This document shows positions 11,641 through 25,077 of a DNA stretch of 64,000 nucleotides, piece by piece. The notes under the pieces were generated by a model. It did not search any database and was not told the origin of the DNA. It saw only the letters and a list, made by a program, of their open reading frames with translations. The number at the start of each line of letters is the position of its first letter. The stretch's first letter is position 1. Where the stretch lies: the NCBI GenBank assembly GCA_963573315.1, contig OY752144.1, positions 1,482,501 to 1,546,500 of the forward strand, given 5' to 3'. Made by a program: the position numbers and the translations under genes. The DNA comes from Entomortierella parvispora. Its lineage: Eukaryota > Mortierellomycota > Mortierellomycetes > Mortierellales > Mortierellaceae.

Positions 11641-13965
11641 CTAGTGTAACTGTTGTGATAGTATGGAGAACTGATGAGGATATCCCGATGCGCTGGAAGA
11701 CTTGCTATATATACTTCTCGCGTTTCTTGTGGCGCCATCAAGGTCAGAGTATTGCTGTTCTCTCAATATCCGGGCCAAGACAATGTTGTAGATTCTAGAG
11801 AACTCTGGATGGCTTCGAAAGCGGCCCAATTTCTCGTGAAGGGCTGCTTGTTTCGCCCTTTGCTCCCGTATCAGAAGCTGTTGATGCTGTTCCCATCCCG
11901 CTTCTACTCGTTTCCTTTTCCCATGAGCATCGACCTTTTCGCCCACAGAGGGGAAGCCCTTACCATTATTTGACCCTGTGGCCATTTCCGCCGCACTCAA
12001 TCGAGTTGATACGAGTTCCGTAGGAGAAAAGTCGACAAGGTGATACTGAAAAATTAGGTCCAAGAGACGCGTCTCCATTTCTGGATATTGATGAGCCCAT
12101 TGAAACAGGGTCTGAACTGGACATCGTTTTTTAACGCCATAAGTGTACTGCGAGCGCGGATCCGCAAAACTACGGATGTGGCTGAAGTGCTTGTTGCGGA
12201 CGACGGAGGTATCATCCAGATTTTCTGGATAGCCCTCATGTTCCCGCAAGAGTCGTTCGATTGCCTCATCGACCAAGGGTTGGACTCCAAACCGATAGGC
12301 AACTTGAAAAATCTTGCGCCAATCCACATCACCGTTCCCCCCGCAGTGTAAACCCCTTGTTTCTGCTCCCCCTCCTCCAATTCCCGTCAAAACTCCCTTT
12401 TCGCCGCCGACATGACCAACAGTTGGCGAGGAGTCGTGTTTTTGGCGACGGCCGTAATAGAAATGATACCCTGTTCCTTGGATCTCTCCCAGGTACAAAA
12501 ACCGAATCACATTCTGAAGAGTCGGAAGGTCGAGTCCTGTGGGACATTTGAGTTGCATGGGTCGATCCAAAGGACGGGAATGGTTCTGGAATAAACAGTC
12601 AAACTCTGGCCAACATTTTAATATTGACCGATGTGCAGCAACAATGAGGTCGAAGTCTCCAAAGGGACGCCACACGCAATGTTGCCTTTGTTGGTCCTGA
12701 TGTTGGAGCCGGGGTGAGCCATTGGGAACGTGCGGTTGCGTGAGGCTGCTGTTGACAGTCGCCTTCATCGCTGTTGTCGATGGACCTAATGACTGAGAGG
12801 TCAAGCCAACAAAGTCTGAGATGGCCACAAATTCAACGTCAGAAGTCCTAATCCTCCCATAACCCCCAAAAGTCATGCTGTCAACGGTCGTCGTGACTTC
12901 GTCAACAGAGACGGTAGAATCTGGACAGGCTTCAAGATTATGGTAGGAATTAGAAGCAGCCGCCACGGATTCTCTTGCAGCGCGGGCCAAAAACTGAGAG
13001 AGGAGAGATTGTCCAAATGGCTTCTTGTGGAGACGTGATTGAACGGGATTCAAAACGGCGGTCGGGAGAAAAAAACGGATTGGACATCTTGACAGAATGA
13101 CCAGGAACCGCCGACGGACCTTTGTGGACGTTGTCTCTGAGGCGACCGGAATTAACTCGGACTCATCTAGAAACACTATGATTTGAGTCGGTACCATTAG
13201 CTTTTGTTTCTTCAACAGTGTTTTTAAAAACTTCCTATTTTCAAATGGAAAGAAGTATCCACTAACCAGAGACGCCATTTTTGTTCCAGCCCTCAGAATT
13301 GTGGATTGCAGTCGATAGATGAACTCCTGACGATCCGTCATCATTGTTCCCTCCAAGAATACGCAGAGTTTTTATAGTGGGGATAAGCGAGCACATTTCC
13401 TCATGGCGCAAATGTTGATCTCTCCAGAAGAACGTCAGTTCGACAGCGACAGGTTGTTTTTCCTTTCTCTCGGCATTACCTTCACCAGTCGCTGCTGTCC
13501 AACATTAGTTTTCGTCGACATTCATCAGTGAGGTAAGATATGGGAGAGGATCGAATTTGTTTGCAAAGTAGAATAACAGGGAATGTAGACAGATCAGTGA
13601 GTGATTCTGTCTCTGTCTCGTCGTATGTCGTGTTTGTCTTTTGGGGATCAAGTACCTGATCGGGATAATCCTCGAACACAGACCTGAAAGCCATGCTGCA
13701 GATCCATTGTTATGGTGGCTCCCTCTTTTGGCCAAGTATCCCCTAAAGCCCCTTTTGTTTTAGAAGCATCCGTTTTGGATTCTTCTCTCTCATTTGCAAG
13801 GTCGAGCTCAAAGGCCATGGACAAGGGTAAACTCAAGGTCGATCGATCATTAGACAAAGAGTCCTGAGAATAAGCAGCAATGGATGGAGATGCCGATGTC
13901 CATCTTCCCGATGTAGGTGATATGGCTCCTGTGGAAGCGTACTCTGAGCGAGGTTTCTTTGTCAT
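11641..13965 (-). CDS. BTB/POZ-domain protein, possibly with an N-terminal MATH-like region
   Basis: BTB/POZ proteins usually dimerise and often serve as Cullin-3 substrate adaptors. Exons on the minus strand: 13965-13656, 13494-13267, 13175-11641; 690 aa. The splices were found by phase. Exon 1 (MTKKPRSEY...) ends after one base of a Gly/Ala codon; exon 2 contains VAVELTFFWRDQH and ILGGNNDDGS; exon 3 begins VFLDESELIPV. Exons 2-3 (about residues 105-240) look like a MATH/TRAF-type beta region, which I cannot prove. The BTB core begins near residue 353 (FDLIVAAHRSILKCWPEF, then LQNVIRFLYLGEI) and continues after a Gly/His insert with VAYRFGVQPLVDEAIERLL. The C-terminus is charged and helical. 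The last exon alone stays open to 13356, but its first 60 codons are intron. The donor of intron 1 (GTACTT) is weak, so the start is less certain than the BTB part. Confidence 0.75.
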
Positions 13966-14132
13966 TTGAAAGTGGGTTGTTCTTGGAGAAGAGAGAGAAA
14001 AAAAGGATAAGAGACAAAGAGGGTTGTTTCTCATGTTTCTCGTGGCCACGCTTCTGATGGCCGAGCCTTAGGCCTTGTCTTGCTTCCCATCAGTGATTTC
14101 AAATATTATGTATTTATTATCGCATTATCCTT

Positions 14133-16088
<1,956 letters not shown>

Positions 16089-16749
16089 TTTGAATGAGTT
16101 TGCGAGCTGGAGAAGACGGCGCGTTGGAGAAGACAGGGCTGGATGGGCAAGATTAGATCCGATATCGACTAGATGAGCAAACGTTCACACCAGGCGACGG
16201 GAATCCGAAGGATTGATTGGGAAGGGAGGGTGGAAGAAGGGAGGGAGGGAAAGAAGCAAAGGGTTGAATGAGAGGAGAATGAATGATTGAATGATCATGA
16301 CAGGGCCGTTTTTATTCTCCCCTAGCTCACACACTGCGCGAAGGTTCGGTGGATCGCAGATCGATTTGTCAGTCACCGTGCTCAATGACGCCACTGCGTA
16401 CTTTGCTTTTCGGGGCTCAGCTTTGCTCGATTGTCCGCAGAGGAGGGGCAGCAGGAGGAGGAGGCGAGGGATGCCATCCAGGACACACGGAGAAAGGACA
16501 CAGACCAGCAAAGAGCTGGATGGCCGACCCCTGTTCGCACATGGCACTGCGGAGATAGCGGAATACACCGGTGCGGGATGCAGGGGTGCTTGAGCATGGT
16601 CTGTTAAGGGTTTAAACGTAGACGACACGATTGAACGCGGTGCGTGCACACACGCACACACCATGAGAAAATTCCTTTTTTTTTGTTTCTCCTTCGTCTC
16701 TCTTTCTTTCTTGCCCTCACTCACTCACACTGATCCTTATCCTCCCATC
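16089..16749. other. divergent promoter region, glutathione reductase / transketolase
   Basis: 661 bp between two divergent starts. There is a purine-rich tract on the plus strand (16195-16285; pyrimidine-rich when read toward glutathione reductase) and a TTTTTTTT/CTCTCTTTC leader just before the transketolase ATG. Open frames here are short and not protein-like. I could not assign specific factor sites. Confidence 0.5.
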
Positions 16750-19612
16750 ATGACTTTCACAAAGGAAGATTCCCATGCCATCAACACCATCCGTGTGCTT
16801 GCTGCTGACACTGTCTTCAAGGGCAACTCTGGTCACCCAGGTGAGTGCCCAGACTGTGGTTCTCCTGCGCAGGACTGACTTGATGTCTGTTTTTTCTCAC
16901 GACTCTGCACTCTCTCTCGTACACAGGTGCACCCATGGGTTTGGCCCCTGTTGGACATCTGCTTTACTCCAAATACATGAATTACAATCCCAAGAATCCA
17001 CACTGGGTAAGTTCTTATGCGCAGATCATGGTTGAAATGCAGCGACCTTAGGCAAAGAACGCTGACGGCTCTTATCGCGATTTTAGCCCAATCGCGATCG
17101 CTTCGTGTTGTCCAACGGACACGCATGTGCGCTCCAGTACATTCTTCTCCATTTGGCTGGGTACCCAACCTCGATGGACGACTTGAAGCAGTTCCGTCAA
17201 CTTAACAGCAAGTATGTATCAATATCTATGTCCCATCCTTTTTTTTCTTCTTGCAAATGGCCAAGATTCGTGTTCGTCAGGATCTGCTATGCATTGTCTA
17301 GTGTGGTCTTCCCCAATATCAAAGCACAATACTGCTATTGAGCCTTTTTGGAGTCAATATTGTCGTCGTCGTCATCATGAATACAAAGGACGCATACATC
17401 GTCAATCTGATTATTCTAATAACTTCTTTCCCACGACTGCAATCCCTTGATAGAACCCCGGGTCACCCCGAATCTCACATCACTACCGGTATTGAAGTCA
17501 CTACCGTAAGTCAACATACTTTCTTGCATCGAGATGAGTCTGAATAATACGGCATGCGGTTTGCGGCTTGAAGAAGAGTATATATTTTTGCCGAATGAAT
17601 GACCGTTGTTATACAATTGGTTAAGAAAAAAACCTTGATAAAAACATCGTGTCCATCACTTAGTCGATTCTCTGTATCCCGAGCGGTTATCGCTCTTGCA
17701 CTAACTATCATCACTTTATTCTTATGCTTACCGTGGACAGGGTCCTCTTGGTCAAGGTTTTGCTAATTCCGTCGGTCTTGCGATCGCTGAAGCCCACATG
17801 GCCGCTACCTTCAACAAGCCTGGGTTCGAGCTCTTCAACAACCACACATTTGTGATCATGGGTGATGGTTGTATGCAGGAAGGTGTTGCTAGCGAAGCCG
17901 CTTCCCTCGCTGGGTAAGTAGCTTATCAATTAAACATGGTAAAATCATACCATGTTGACAAACTCAATACGATACTCATTGCTACCATCCCTCATTAGAC
18001 ATTTGCAGTTGGGTAACCTCATCGTCCTCTACGACGACAACCACATCTCAATCGATGGCGACACTGAGGTTTCCTTCACAGAGGATGTCGTCAAGCGCTT
18101 CGAGGCTTACGGTTGGCATACCCAGGTTGTCAAGGATGGAAATACCGACCTTGATAGCATCGCACATGCCATCGATGAGGCCAAAAAGGTCAAGAACAAA
18201 CCATCATTGATCAAGGTCTTCACCACTATTGGCTATGGCTCCTTGTTGCAGGGCACAGAGAAGGTTCACGGATCGCCTTTGAAGGCCGATGACATTGTCC
18301 AGCTCAAGAAAGCCTTTGGATTCAACCCTGATGAAAAGTTTGTCGTAAGCAAGGAGACCTATGACCTATACCATGCCAAGGCTGCCAAGGGCGCCAAGCT
18401 CAACCAAGAGTGGGACAGTCTTCTTGAAAAGTACACTGCCTCTAACCCAGACCTGGGCAAGCAACTAAAGCGCCGTCTTGCGAAGGAGCTCCCACAAGAC
18501 TGGGCCAAGGCCTTGCCTAGCTTCACTCCGGGGGACAAGGCCGTGGCGACTCGCAAGCTTTCAGAGGCCGTTCTGAACGGCATTGCGGATGTTTTGCCCG
18601 AACTCATCATTGGATCTGCAGACTTGACGAGATCGAACTTGACACGCTGGAAGACTGCTGTGGATTTCCAACCTGATGACAGCCACATTGGTAACTACAA
18701 GGGCCGTTACATTCGCTACGGTGTTCGTGAGCATGGTATGTCTGCCATCTTGAACGGCATCGATGCCTACGGCGGCCTGATCCCTGCTGGCGCTACCTTC
18801 CTCAACTTTATCAGTTACGCCTCGGGTGCTGTCCGCCTTTCGGCCCTCTCTGGTCACCGAGTTATCTACATCATGACCCACGACTCCATCGGTCTTGGTG
18901 AGGATGGTCCCACCCATCAGCCCATTGAGACCATGGCCATGATCCGCGCGACGCCTGACCTCGTGGACTTGCGTCCCGCTGACGGAAACGAGACCTCCGG
19001 CGCATATCTTTTCGCTATCTCTTCCAAGCACCGTCCTTCCGTTTTGGCCCTGACACGTCAGGACTTGCCTCAGCTGAAGGGTTCGTCGGCCGAGAAGACT
19101 CTCAAGGGAGGATATGTCCTCCAGGAAGTCGAGGGTGCTGATGTTACCCTGATCGGTACCGGATCAGAGACCTCGCTCTGTGTCGAGGCCGCTCAACTTC
19201 TCGAGAAAGAGCACGGTGTCAAGGTAACGGAATGTAACGGAATGTTTCAAAGAGTCATGCCTTTCCAAACTCACTATAACTAACAAAGAATATTTTTCTC
19301 TCTTTGAAGGCACGCGTGGTGTCCATGCCTTCGACCACACTTTTTGATGAGCAATCTCATGATTACAGGGTCTCTGTGTTGAAGGACGGCATCCCTTCGG
19401 TCAGTGTTGAGGCTATGTCGACCTTTGGCTGGAGCCGCTACGCCCATGAGTCCCTTGGTATCGACACTTTTGGCGCCTCTGGACCATACAAGGACGTGTA
19501 CAAGCACTTTGGACTTGTTCCTGATGTCGTCGCGGCCAAAGTTCTCAAGGTGATTGCTTTTTACAAGAAGGAAGGATCTGTTCCCTCGCTCGTTCGCAGA
19601 TACTTCCACTAG
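16750..19612 (+). CDS. TKL1: Transketolase
   Basis: Thiamine-diphosphate enzyme of the non-oxidative pentose phosphate pathway; transfers two-carbon ketol units between sugar phosphates in the cytosol. Exons: 16750-16840, 16927-17006, 17087-17211, 17454-17505, 17741-17913, 17999-19223, 19310-19612; 682 aa, the normal length. Visible motifs are [14 protein letters not shown] near residue 25, the ThDP/metal motif [13 protein letters not shown] with its Asn downstream ([15 protein letters not shown]), HGSPLK, the catalytic Glu segment [27 protein letters not shown], and the C-terminal [15 protein letters not shown]. The start [18 protein letters not shown] matches the family N-terminus. Small 5' exons and one large exon are typical for this gene in these fungi. 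Confidence 0.95.
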
Positions 19613-20580
19613 GAAGGTACAGTGAAATTTGGCTTCACCCCCTTCCCTTCAATACTTTCCCTGCTCGCTAGGGAAGTCTAGGACTTGAAGTAAGTTTTAA
19701 GCAACGAGAAAATAAAAAAAATGATAGCAACACTCAGTGTCTTCAAAAGATCGATGAAAATAATCCATCAAGCTGTATCGAAATAATTTGTCTTTGCTCT
19801 TTTCTTTGCTTTGCTGCCTCTGTGCCTGAGCAACAAAATGATGCGTTAGCCCCTTCTCCAGCAGCAAGTGACTAATATGATCCCGGGGGGATCAGATAGA
19901 AGGTGCAGGTTGAGTTCTCGCCAAGAGCCAGAAGTATTGGGTACTAATGACTTTCTCATATTGGCTTTCAGTTTTGCATAGAATAACCTCTTTTTTGGGC
20001 ACGCGACACTGCTTTGTCCAACACCGCAAACAAGGAAGAAGATGCGTTCTTACCGAGAATCATACGATGGCTGTGTGTCACTGTGTCCTCCCACCCTGTT
20101 TTCAGTTTTTCATTGTCGGGCAGATCCTAGAAAATGAAGGAAGCAGGCTTTCATCCACACCCGGTCTTGGATGAGGATGAGAGTAGAGCACCACGGCATC
20201 ATTTTCAATGTTTCCTCCAGCGTTTATCTTGCTGACAATTGACCCGCCTGCTGCTCAAGAGCAGGCTAATCAAACCAAAACAGCGATTATGGCTAGACAA
20301 AAAGGGGTACAGGACATGAGTGGTGCAGCAGTCAAACTCCCTTACCCTCGACGCTGTTGGGAGTAGTCCAGACAAAAATAAATTGATGAATCCCAAACAA
20401 GTGCTGTATTGACCGGTTGATCCCTGGATCCTTGTGTTCTTGAGTGTCTACAGGAGTTACCGACGAATCCACCTGGGTCAGAGAATACATCATTGAGATG
20501 GTGGCGCAATTTTAGGTTATCCATTCTTCCCCATATTCTGCACAGGACAATCCTAAGCAACTGACCAAAAAGAGAGAGAT
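19613..20580. other. gene-poor interval after transketolase
   Basis: 968 bp. The first 150 bases are the transketolase 3' flank (AAAATAAAA near 19710). Frames are short and without recognisable protein sequence. No repeat or mobile-element remnant is evident. Confidence 0.5.
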
Positions 20581-20953
20581 ATGGCATCATTTGTGTTTGC
20601 TCTCTTTGTTTGTGCATCCTTGGAAAGAGCTCACGTTGGCTTCTTGGTAAGCGTCCAGAGAGGTTCTGTTGCACATAGACTCGCCCACTCCAAGGGGTGG
20701 GCACAAAGAAAAGCTTACAAAGGTGTTCTAGTCTCCAGTGGTCGCTGACGGTTTGTTGCTCAAGGTGTTTTCATTGGACGCCTCCTGGAAGGACTTTGTT
20801 GGAGAGCACCGAGAAAAAAAGCAAACAATGGGAGATCAATGGTTCTCCCAGTTTCCAAAGGTGGTCCAAACGAGCATTGCTCAGATCCAGAACGAGACGA
20901 AGAAATATACCTCTTTTTTACCTTACCGTCTAGTACCAGTAGGAAATGCTTAA
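20581..20953 (+). CDS. Candidate small secreted protein, two exons
   Basis: Not recognised. Exon 1, 20581-20646, encodes MASFVFALFVCASLERAHVGFL, which looks like a signal peptide: a hydrophobic core and a plausible cleavage after VCA. It ends at a consensus GTAAGC donor. An 85-nt intron ending TTCTAG (20647-20731) joins exon 2, 20732-20953, in phase 0. The result is 95 aa with a mature part of mixed, protein-like composition (several Trp/Phe, many Lys/Glu/Gln) and few or no cysteines after cleavage. The splice removes an in-frame TAG directly before exon 2. It lies alone in a 2.5-kb gap between transketolase and the sulfate transporter. It could be an effector-like or orphan gene, or a chance open frame. 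No homology is claimed. Confidence 0.35.
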
Positions 20954-22184
20954 AAAAGCATCTGCGCCATGCACGACAATGCACCATCTGCCAAGGCATT
21001 GCCGCTTTGACATTACATCGTGAAATATCGCGCCATCGTCCTGCCTCCCCATTTCTTAAAGCTTCTTTTTGTGCAGAAGTGTTCATCTCTCGGGCATTGT
21101 CAATTCTCGGGTTCTGGACCATTGCACCATCTCGCGTCATATCGACTAGCGTCTGCAAGCAATAGATGCAATTAATTCTCCCGATAAACGGACCCAGAGA
21201 CTCCCTCCTCCTCCTTTGCTGCTATCTCCCGTAGCCTTCATTTAAAGCCATTTTCAATGTATGTTCTCTAGAATAAACTAAGAGCCATCTTCTACAGTGA
21301 AGGGCGTGATCTCAATTGCAGAACGCAATCTGCAATCTATTCATATGGCCAGCTTCAGCAAGATGTCGTTTAAGAGAGAGAACAAGAGAGAGAGGACTTA
21401 GAAGCGTCGCTGCAAGAAGTTGAGAGTGATGGCAGGACGCGAGACTGAACGAGGATCCAGGGACATGAGAAAACAGACACACACATTCACTCACACTAAA
21501 ACTTTTTTATTCCCTCGGTTCCTCTTTTCGACCCAAACCCAGGGAAAGAAGGAAAAAAAAATCAATCGCGCCCGGTGGTCGCGAAATGTCGCCATTTCTG
21601 CATGGGAGTCCGCCTTTTTCATCAGTCACAAAGGTCACTTGAGGTCACACAGACAAAGCCGTCTCTTTGGCTTTGCCCTGGTAAGCGTCGCTTGATCGTC
21701 CCCTGGGACGAAAACGTGCTCATGCAGCCAAAAAACGAGTTTTGACCATCGCCGAGGCCTTGGCAGCTAGCCCTCAGGAAGAGGTGTTGCTGCCCGTGCT
21801 ATTCAATTGCTGCTCAATCAATTGAACCCAAACGAGATCTCGCAGCTCGTCAGAATGGTGCGATCGAAGCCATCCTCCCACTCACTCGTTCTTCGTCAGG
21901 AGGGCTCCCGGGTGTACAGTACGACTTATCGCACCGTCCATCGCTTGCGTTGCTCTCGACTGCCTGTTGGTCGCTCCTCGTCCCACCTTGTCTTCTCATT
22001 TATTATAAAAAGGTGCCACCTTCTTCTTTTCTTTTCTACTTCTGTTCTTCGTCTTTCTCTCTTTGATTCTCTGATCCCCTCCCCCTGGACATCAAAAGGA
22101 AGCACCTTCCCTCTTACCCTTCCTCGACCTTCATCTTCTTTCAGTTTCCCCTCTCCTTACATTCACCACCTCCCCCTCTTCTTC
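20954..22184. other. gene-poor interval and SulP upstream region
   Basis: 1.2 kb with no supported gene. It holds the inverted repeat GAAATG-TCGC-CATTTC (21583-21598), a TATA-like box at 22004-22010 and a pyrimidine-rich leader (22015-22180) before the sulfate transporter. Confidence 0.5.
22004..22010 (+). promoter_or_regulatory. TATA-like element of the sulfate transporter
   Basis: TATAAAA stands 175 nt before the ATG at 22185 and is followed by a long CT-rich leader, the common layout of strong fungal promoters. Assigned by sequence and position only. Confidence 0.5.
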
Positions 22185-24680
22185 ATGGCCGATCAGGAGT
22201 TGAAAGCATTTGGCCGCAGCATAGTCAGCTGGGTCAAGGACTTCCCTCGCAACACCCCTCGCTATATTGCCGAGCGTCTTCCCATCATCAAATGGTATTG
22301 ATCACCTTCAATCTGTCGGTTGGAATCAGAGTCAGATATACAATCCGGCCCCCCTTTTTTTCTAATCGATATTCTGTCCCCTTCTGCAAACGTTTCCCAG
22401 GCTGCCAAAGTACAACCGTGGATGGGCCCTCCGTGACATCATTGCAGGTATCACGGTCGGTTTGATTGTCGTCCCTCAGGGAATGTCGTATGCAAAGGTC
22501 GCAGGACTGCCGGTCCAACACGGTCTTTACTCTGCTTATATCGGTGCTATTTTCTACTGCTTTATGGGAACCTCCAAGGATCTCACCATCGGACCCACTG
22601 CCGTTATCTCGCTGATCACTGGTGAACTGGTTGCTGAGCTTTCTGGAAGGATGACCGCCCCCCACGTCGCTGCCATCTCTTGTCTCTGTGTCGGTGCCTT
22701 GACTTTTATCATGGGTATCCTTCGTCTTGGCATCATTCTCGATTTCTTCCCTACGACCGTCTTGGTCGGTTATACTACCGGTGCAGCCGCCACCATTGTC
22801 ATCCAGCAGATCCCCAAATGGTTGGGCGTCCCGGGCATCAACAACCGTGCCCCGGTCTACACTATCATCATCACCATGTTCCAAGCCATCAAGACCCTGT
22901 CCTGGTTGGATCTCGTCTTTGGTCTGGCTGGCTTCTTCATCCTTATTGCCATAGGTTTGGCTGTCGACCGATGGGGTCGTGGACGCTTCTCGATCCAGTT
23001 GATCAAGATCTCCCGCTTTTTTATCGTCACTGTCTTGGCCACTGCCTTTTCATATGCTGTTAACAAGAATGCCCCACTTGATGCCAAGGGTAACATCATT
23101 CCCCGCATCTCGATTTTGAAGACTGTTCCCTCTGGCTTGCCCCATCCCGAAGTGCCCAGCGTCAGTTCTGAAATTTTCACGGAGATTGTGCCCAAACTGT
23201 TCGCCATTGCTCTTGCTACCATTCTCGAACATATTGCTATCTCAAAGGCCTTTGCTCGCCGCAACCGTTATCAGATCGACACCAACCAGGAGTTGCTTGC
23301 TCTCGGCCTTGCTAACATCACCGCTTCGTTCTTTGGTGCTTACACCGTGACGGGATCCTTCTCGCGCTCTGCTGTGAAGTTCCAGTGCGGTGTCAAGTCG
23401 CCTTTTGCCGGTTTCGTTACTGGAGCGCTTGTCCTTCTTGCTCTTTTCTTCTTGACCCCTGCGTAAGTTACTCTTCTCCTGGGTCATGATGCCATTGGTC
23501 GCCAGAGCTTTTTTTAAGCTCCCCGTCACTGCGGGCTGGCATGGTGGCAAATGCAAACAAGCTTCCCCACTCACCGTCTTATTTCGTTTTTAGCTTCTAC
23601 TACATTCCCGATGCTGCTCTGTCTGCTGTAATCATGGTTGCTGTGTCGACCTTGATCAGTCCCCCTTCGGTCTTCATCCAGTTCTTCAAGGTCAACCTTT
23701 GGGATTTCCTTTCCTCCCAGGTTGCTCTCTGGGTCACCATCTTCGTCTCGGTCGAGACCGGTATTGCCGCCGGTGTTGGTTTCTCTCTCTTGGTCTTGCT
23801 GTTCCGTGTTGCTCGACCCAACTTCCATGTTCTCCGCCAGCTCAAGGACCGTCCCGATGTCTTCATTGACGCCTCTGTCGATAGCTCCTTTGAAACTGTC
23901 CCCGCCCCCCACGGTGTCTTGGTCTTCCGCATTGAGGAGTCCACGACCTTCCCCAATACCGATTCCTTCAAGTCCTGGGTCATTGACGAGGTCTACAAGT
24001 ATACTCGTTTCGGTGGCCGTGTCAAGTCCACTGCCGAGAAGTTGTGGTCAGATGATTTGGACGTCCATATCCGCAACCTGCGCAAGATTGCTCACGGATC
24101 CGAGTCCAACATCACTGATGATGATCTCCCTCTGTTGCGCTCAGTCATCTTTGATTTCTCGGCCGTGAACAACGTTGATTCGACTGGATTGCAGGGTCTC
24201 TTTGACTTGCGCGAGCTCTTGAGGGACTACGCCGGTGTTACCGATTACCCCACCACCTTCTTTGAGGTTCACTTTGTTGGTATTCAAGCCAATGTCCTCC
24301 GTATCCTTGAGCTCTCTGGTATTACCCGCCCCGTAGCCCCCATTGCTTTGCAAAAGGTCGAGGTTTTGGACAGTGCTGAAGGACAGGGTGAGATCAGAGC
24401 TCTGGATGCTCCCTTGGTTGACTCAAAGAACGCTGATGGCTCTCGCCCCGTCCCTGGCGACGTTGGATCGGCCGCCATCTCTATCCTTGGCTCGAGCCCT
24501 TTCTTGAAGGAAGAGGGTCTGGTCCACTTGACTGTCCGTGATGCGGTCGACTCGGTTTTGATCCGTGCTCAGGCCTGGGACAAGGATGTGGTCCCCAACT
24601 CGCCCGATGATGGATCGTCAGACTCTGACTCGTCCAAGCAGCACAATGGCGAAGCCAAGACTGAGATTCACTATGTGTAA
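22185..24680 (+). CDS. SulP-family sulfate permease with STAS domain
   Basis: Plasma-membrane sulfate uptake transporter (SLC26/SulP). Exons: 22185-22294, 22401-23462, 23594-24680; 752 aa. After a short cytosolic start there is a hydrophobic domain (about residues 45-470) with the SulP signature region DIIAGITVGLIVVPQGMSYAKVAGLPVQHGLYSA, seen here as its separate pieces IIAGITVGL, VPQGMSYA and GLPVQHGLYSA, then IGPTAVISL and GAYTVTGSFSRSAV. The C-terminal STAS domain (about 500-670) carries FDFSAVNNVDSTGLQGL, with the conserved DSTG. The tail is acidic and Ser-rich (SSDSDSS). AATAAA at 24720-24725. Vacuolar or other anion substrates cannot be excluded from sequence alone. Confidence 0.93.
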
Positions 24681-25077
24681 ATTCAAGACCTTCCCCAGCG
24701 AATCCTTTACTTGTAACATAATAAATAATTTCTTATACCCTTCCTGCCTGTCATCTACGCGTAATAAAAATCCCCTCCGACAAACAAATCAAACCTTTTT
24801 GGACTTTGGGTTGCTTGAGAACCGACAGGCCAAGCTTGCTTTGTCCGTGACGGGTTTCGCTGTACGCCGCGCAGGGCCTACAGGGCGAAGATTTGAAAGT
24901 TCTGCCTCATCTTCACCTCATCATCATTGCATCAGCACCAATCTGCCAATCCATTCCGAATCCGCACAGGTCAGTAGTGGGCTGCTCTATGTTGTGTCAT
25001 TCGACCTCCTGTACCCTTTCTTATCGTCCAACCGACAATTTTTCTCTTAAATAGTAAAAAAACCAAAAAAAAAAGGC
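24681..25077. other. intergenic, SulP 3' flank and GT23 leader
   Basis: No gene seen. A GTCAGT donor near 24970 and an A-rich AAAAAG just before the ATG at 25078 could bound an intron in the 5' leader, but nothing in the coding frame tests this. Confidence 0.4.

Noticed and set aside
13176-13356. Upstream part of the single-exon BTB reading frame
   Set aside because: The spliced model uses exon 2 in another frame with protein-like sequence and good donor/acceptor sites; this stretch is mainly intron 2.
20697-21165. Other overlapping ORFs in the transketolase-SulP gap (20697-20933, 20839-21165, 20760-21158 minus)
   Set aside because: Mutually overlapping shadows; only the spliced 20581-20953 model has a signal peptide and consistent splice phase.
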